Source of the DNA: Candidatus Acidiferrales bacterium
Lineage (GTDB): Bacteria > Acidobacteriota > Terriglobia > Acidoferrales > UBA7541
Direction: 5' to 3'
NCBI GenBank assembly: GCA_030043155.1
Contig: JASHYE010000386.1
Span: 1 to 9,780 of the forward strand
Length of the DNA stretch: 9,780 nt
Part shown: positions 8,201 to 9,780 of the stretch, piece by piece
How positions within the stretch are numbered: the first letter of the stretch is position 1
How the letters are laid out: every line of letters starts with the position of its first letter
The notes under the pieces: model-generated
The model's database searches: none
What the model was told of the DNA's origin: nothing
What the model saw: only the letters and a program-made list of their open reading frames with translations
Program-made: the position numbers and the translations under genes

Positions 8201-9304
8201 GCAGTGTCAAACTGGGCGCAAGCAGGCGGGACCTGCACGGGTAGCGGCGCATCCATGAATTGTGGAACTCTAACCGCGCAGCCGTTCTTCGAGGACATGG
8301 CCGTTCCCGGTGGCAGCGCGACAGCAGGCCCGGCCTATTGCCAGACGAAGTACGGAACTTCATGCACCTTTGAGACGGCGGCTTCGACAATCGGCGCTGG
8401 TTTCCCGCAGAACGGCGATCTTGCCGATTTCATGCAGAGCAGCATCGGATACAACTACATCGCCTCAGCGCCTTTGGACCCAACTCAATTCCTGTTTAAC
8501 TTCTGGAACTGGAGCGGCGGCTATTCCAACTATAACGCCGGGTTCATCAGCATTAAGAAGGCGCTCTCTCAGGGCCTCAATCTCAGTTTCAATTACACAT
8601 GGTCTCATGCCCTGGGCACTGAGACCCTGAACCAGCAATACATCATTTACGGCAACCCTTCGCCGTTTGATCCGTCAACGGGATACACGGCCGAGCCATA
8701 CGACACGCGCAATGTGTTCAACGTGGCTGCTTACTATCAGCTGCCTTTCGGCAAGGGAAAACGGTTCTTGTCGAGCAGCAATCTCCTGGATCGGTTCGTG
8801 GGCGGATGGTGGCTCTCCGGGATATGGACATGGCAGTCGGGCCAGCCGCAATGCGTGGGAGCCGATGGCAACTATGGCGACCTCGCTGGCGGAGCCATTG
8901 TTGATAACTGTGCTGTAGGTACCCAAAGCGGCAGCGCCTACAGCGGCGAGTTGGGGCAGCACACGGTCGTCGCCGACGGGCAAGCGAACATTTACATGTT
9001 CGCGAATCCGACCGCCGTCTTGGCACAGTTTAGTCGGCCAAACGAGACTACCGATTTGCGGCCGTTCAGCTTTAACTTCAACGGCTATCCACTGTGGGAT
9101 TTGGACATGTCGTTGGGCAAGAACGTTCTCGATACAGAGCGTTTCAAGGGCACTTTCCGAGTTGACGCCTTTGACGTGTTCAACGCGTTCGTGCCCGCAG
9201 ATGGCCCGCTTGACCTGGATAATCCTCCTTCGATCTTCGGAGAAGTGACCGGTCAAGCCAACAATCCACGCGTGGTTCAGCTGGGCTTCGAACTGACGTT
9301 CTAG
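5291..9304 (+). CDS. Oar-like TonB-dependent outer-membrane receptor with carboxypeptidase-regulatory-like domain
   Basis: A 1337-residue outer-membrane beta-barrel protein, of usual length for the Oar-like family abundant in Acidobacteriota, thought to take up or bind carbohydrates, peptides or other large substrates; the ligand here is unknown. A signal peptide with a long Ala/Leu core ends at AWA|QS (after A35). Residues about 42-122 form a CarboxypepD_reg-like beta-sandwich (GSIGGVVVDPSN, then DTAGRYSFPAVAPGIYTI). A plug-like region follows (about 130-290), with VFMVDGGD near 199 and the family-typical GGQISIVSKSGTNSFHGS near 256. The rest is barrel, rich in aromatic alternating strands and Gly/Asn/Ser loops, ending in LGFELTF with the C-terminal Phe expected for BAM-dependent insertion. 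I could not identify a clear TonB box. All 12 cysteines form six near-neighbour pairs (374/382, 632/640, 848/857, 982/991, 1017/1025, 1188/1207). The gene appears monocistronic, between its own promoter and a strong terminator. Confidence 0.93.
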   Translation: MVIPFTNLRARVSVLLLAIAAAAALMFVAPMAAWAQSTTSGSIGGVVVDPSNAVIVGAKVVIEQQGTSLTQATKTDTAGRYSFPAVAPGIYTITVSQAGFQTNVVTAANVEVANSYTYNFTLKVGQQSQTVEVTSIPGADLQTTNASIGTTMSGTMIQNLPTIQRNVSSLLGLQPAVTPMTTNDVMGGQVAGAASDQTVFMVDGGDATSDTEGTNSYAAVPGEVEPSPIVQVGVESTSEFRVVSAGPTSNENRAQGGQISIVSKSGTNSFHGSGYEYYQGAVLDANSWANNRDGIDRPGLVNNRFGATFGGPFMKNRFWFFGNYEGRRFRQTEDATSDVPTATARAGELIFPDANGTPTTYNFNPANGPISTACGTAGTTPCDPRGIGVDPLIQKYWNLMPLPNTPGTGDLYNSVGFTYPFPTPDNENYGLLRLDYKINDRWTLFATYRQQKLLYYSLGQYDLISGQLGTLSSEPVLPRYATFGLTGAIGSSFTNEVHGDYLIDFWGYRRAPVANPSAITGLGGVLEVSGEGATGTGDASKPWADPINFNTQNARSRFWDGRDQYYADDATWLHGTHNITFGGSFYWWNITHQRDDNVLGGLAEAATYYVGADTMSSGAYTSIPSSETPPVCSTPTQTLCLNSGDVSRWSTEYASMLGLVDHSSQVLTTNNQFQLNPPGTVATDHVHVPSFYAYVGDEWHLKPTTTVTYGLSYGVQFPPDELSGLQVLQQYASNGQVVENIPAYFQARQASLDRGNPYPSLDDLTNPAFEFSPIDTVPGHTRPTSTYWGSIGPHLAVAWQPPWQNRIFGTNHNTVVRVGYALEWNRTNGVSEVLTPLLGDGLMQVAGCNAPDIAGACNTSAGASTDATDAFRIGIDGDSLPPPTGHSGYPYVQAPGISTTYGFNLDPDIKPAWSNNWNFDVQRSFSHNWLIDVGYIGRFVHDLLSGGDINASDMFAKDPVSGQTLAQAFQAVSNWAQAGGTCTGSGASMNCGTLTAQPFFEDMAVPGGSATAGPAYCQTKYGTSCTFETAASTIGAGFPQNGDLADFMQSSIGYNYIASAPLDPTQFLFNFWNWSGGYSNYNAGFISIKKALSQGLNLSFNYTWSHALGTETLNQQYIIYGNPSPFDPSTGYTAEPYDTRNVFNVAAYYQLPFGKGKRFLSSSNLLDRFVGGWWLSGIWTWQSGQPQCVGADGNYGDLAGGAIVDNCAVGTQSGSAYSGELGQHTVVADGQANIYMFANPTAVLAQFSRPNETTDLRPFSFNFNGYPLWDLDMSLGKNVLDTERFKGTFRVDAFDVFNAFVPADGPLDLDNPPSIFGEVTGQANNPRVVQLGFELTF

Positions 9305-9327
9305 GCCGCGCGAGCTAACGTTTAACC

Positions 9328-9367
9328 GGGCCGTTTCGCCTTCGGGCGGAGCGGCCCTTTTTCTTTT
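9328..9367 (+). terminator. Intrinsic terminator with UUCG tetraloop
   Basis: A 13-base-pair stem is formed by 9328-9340 and 9345-9357: GGGCCG with CGGCCC, three inner pairs that include two G-U wobbles, then CGCC with GGCG. It is closed by a C(UUCG)G tetraloop (9341-9344), an exceptionally stable loop. It is followed at once by TTTTTCTTTT (9358-9367). It lies 23 bases after the receptor stop codon and should end that transcript, insulating the gene that starts at 9481. Confidence 0.93.
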
Positions 9368-9480
9368 GCAAGCCAGCCTCAGAACGCCGCTTCCACTTGT
9401 TTTAGCTTTGCGGGCAGAGTAGGATGCACGGCGTTTTCATATCCACAGGATTCTTGTCCTTCATGTATCGGAGGAACCTA

Positions 9481-9780
9481 ATGTCTGCTTTTCGAGCGTC
9501 CGTAGCAGTCGCAAAATGCTTTGCCGCAACTCTATTCGTCGCCGCGCTGGCCTTCTTCGGCTGCGCGCCGGGCGCCACAGCAGCACCATCGCACGTTGGA
9601 CACGCCGCTGCACAGCCGGCAAAGAGCACCAAGGCTAAGGCGCCCGCCGTGCAGCCTATCGACGAGGAGTACACCGCGAAAATTAAAAAGTACACAACCG
9701 AGCCATACTTCACTTCGCCGCTCGTTGACTATCTTCCAGCGTCAAAGACCGTCCCCACTCCCGAAAAAGTTCTCGGCGAC
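9481..9780 (+). CDS. Secreted protein or lipoprotein, possible M14 zinc carboxypeptidase (3' partial)
   Basis: The first 100 codons of a gene that runs off the window. The ATG has a strong ribosome binding site (GGAGG, 9470-9474) six bases upstream. Residues 1-28 form a signal sequence: basic residues at 5 and 12, a hydrophobic core at 14-26, then FFGC. Cys28 may be the lipid-attachment cysteine, although the lipobox is imperfect; ordinary cleavage near ATA|A (residue 34) is an alternative. An Ala/Pro/Lys-rich linker (about 30-60) precedes a segment beginning IDEEYTAKIKKYTTEPYF and containing LVDYLPAS and TPEKVLGD. From memory, this resembles the region before the catalytic domain in large secreted M14 carboxypeptidases of Acidobacteriota; the zinc-binding residues would lie beyond the window, so the family call is tentative. 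Only a weak promoter candidate (TTGTTT 9397-9402, 17 bases, TAGGAT 9420-9425) is visible in the 113 bases between the terminator and the start. Confidence 0.75.
   Translation, partial: MSAFRASVAVAKCFAATLFVAALAFFGCAPGATAAPSHVGHAAAQPAKSTKAKAPAVQPIDEEYTAKIKKYTTEPYFTSPLVDYLPASKTVPTPEKVLGD

Noticed and set aside
8675..9256. 193-codon minus-strand open frame opposite the end of the receptor gene
   Set aside because: It is antisense to well-conserved barrel strands ending in the expected C-terminal Phe; it has no independent support.
9402..9713. Minus-strand frame of 103 codons with a hydrophobic, Cys-containing N-terminal part
   Set aside because: The opposite strand holds a gene with a strong ribosome binding site and signal sequence; the apparent hydrophobic stretch is the complement of its Ala-rich leader and linker.

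Overview
The window looks like part of an Acidobacteriota chromosome, probably a Koribacter/Terriglobus-type lineage. The main reason is the large outer-membrane protein with an N-terminal carboxypeptidase-regulatory-like domain (Oar-like TonB-dependent receptor), a family greatly expanded in that phylum. The style of the neighbouring kinase and sigma-54 activator, moderately high GC and many secreted proteins fit too. This placement is an inference from gene content; no rRNA or other marker is present. I see no tRNA, rRNA, CRISPR array, insertion sequence or prophage gene.

Region 1 (1-3211, + strand) is a two-component operon. A membrane-anchored histidine kinase (5' end outside the window; GAF, PAS, HisKA and HATPase modules) overlaps by 8 bases the start of an NtrC-type response regulator (receiver, AAA+ sigma-54 activator module, Fis-type HTH). 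The regulator has a serine variant of the GAFTGA sigma-54 contact loop (GAFTSA). Its targets cannot be read from the window.

Region 2 (3225-3951) holds a convergent gene, on the minus strand, for a small protein made almost entirely of 27 uninterrupted pentapeptide repeats. It ends 13 bases from the regulator's stop. A 184-base divergent intergenic region with a compact inverted repeat separates it from the next gene.

Region 3 (3952-5040, + strand) encodes a 362-residue secreted or periplasmic protein of no family I recognise.

Region 4 (5191-9367, + strand) is a self-contained transcription unit: a near-consensus sigma-70 promoter, a leader of about 65 bases with a good Shine-Dalgarno site, a 1337-residue Oar-like outer-membrane receptor, and a strong intrinsic terminator with a UUCG tetraloop. 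All 12 cysteines of the receptor fall into six close pairs, suggesting disulfide-stapled loops.

Region 5 (9481-9780, + strand) is the first 100 codons of a secreted protein or lipoprotein that runs off the window, possibly an M14-type zinc carboxypeptidase.

I find no clear evidence of an undescribed multi-gene system. The most interesting items are the receptor's cysteine pairing, the GAFTSA loop, the unassigned secreted protein, and a sigma-54-like site inside the kinase gene.
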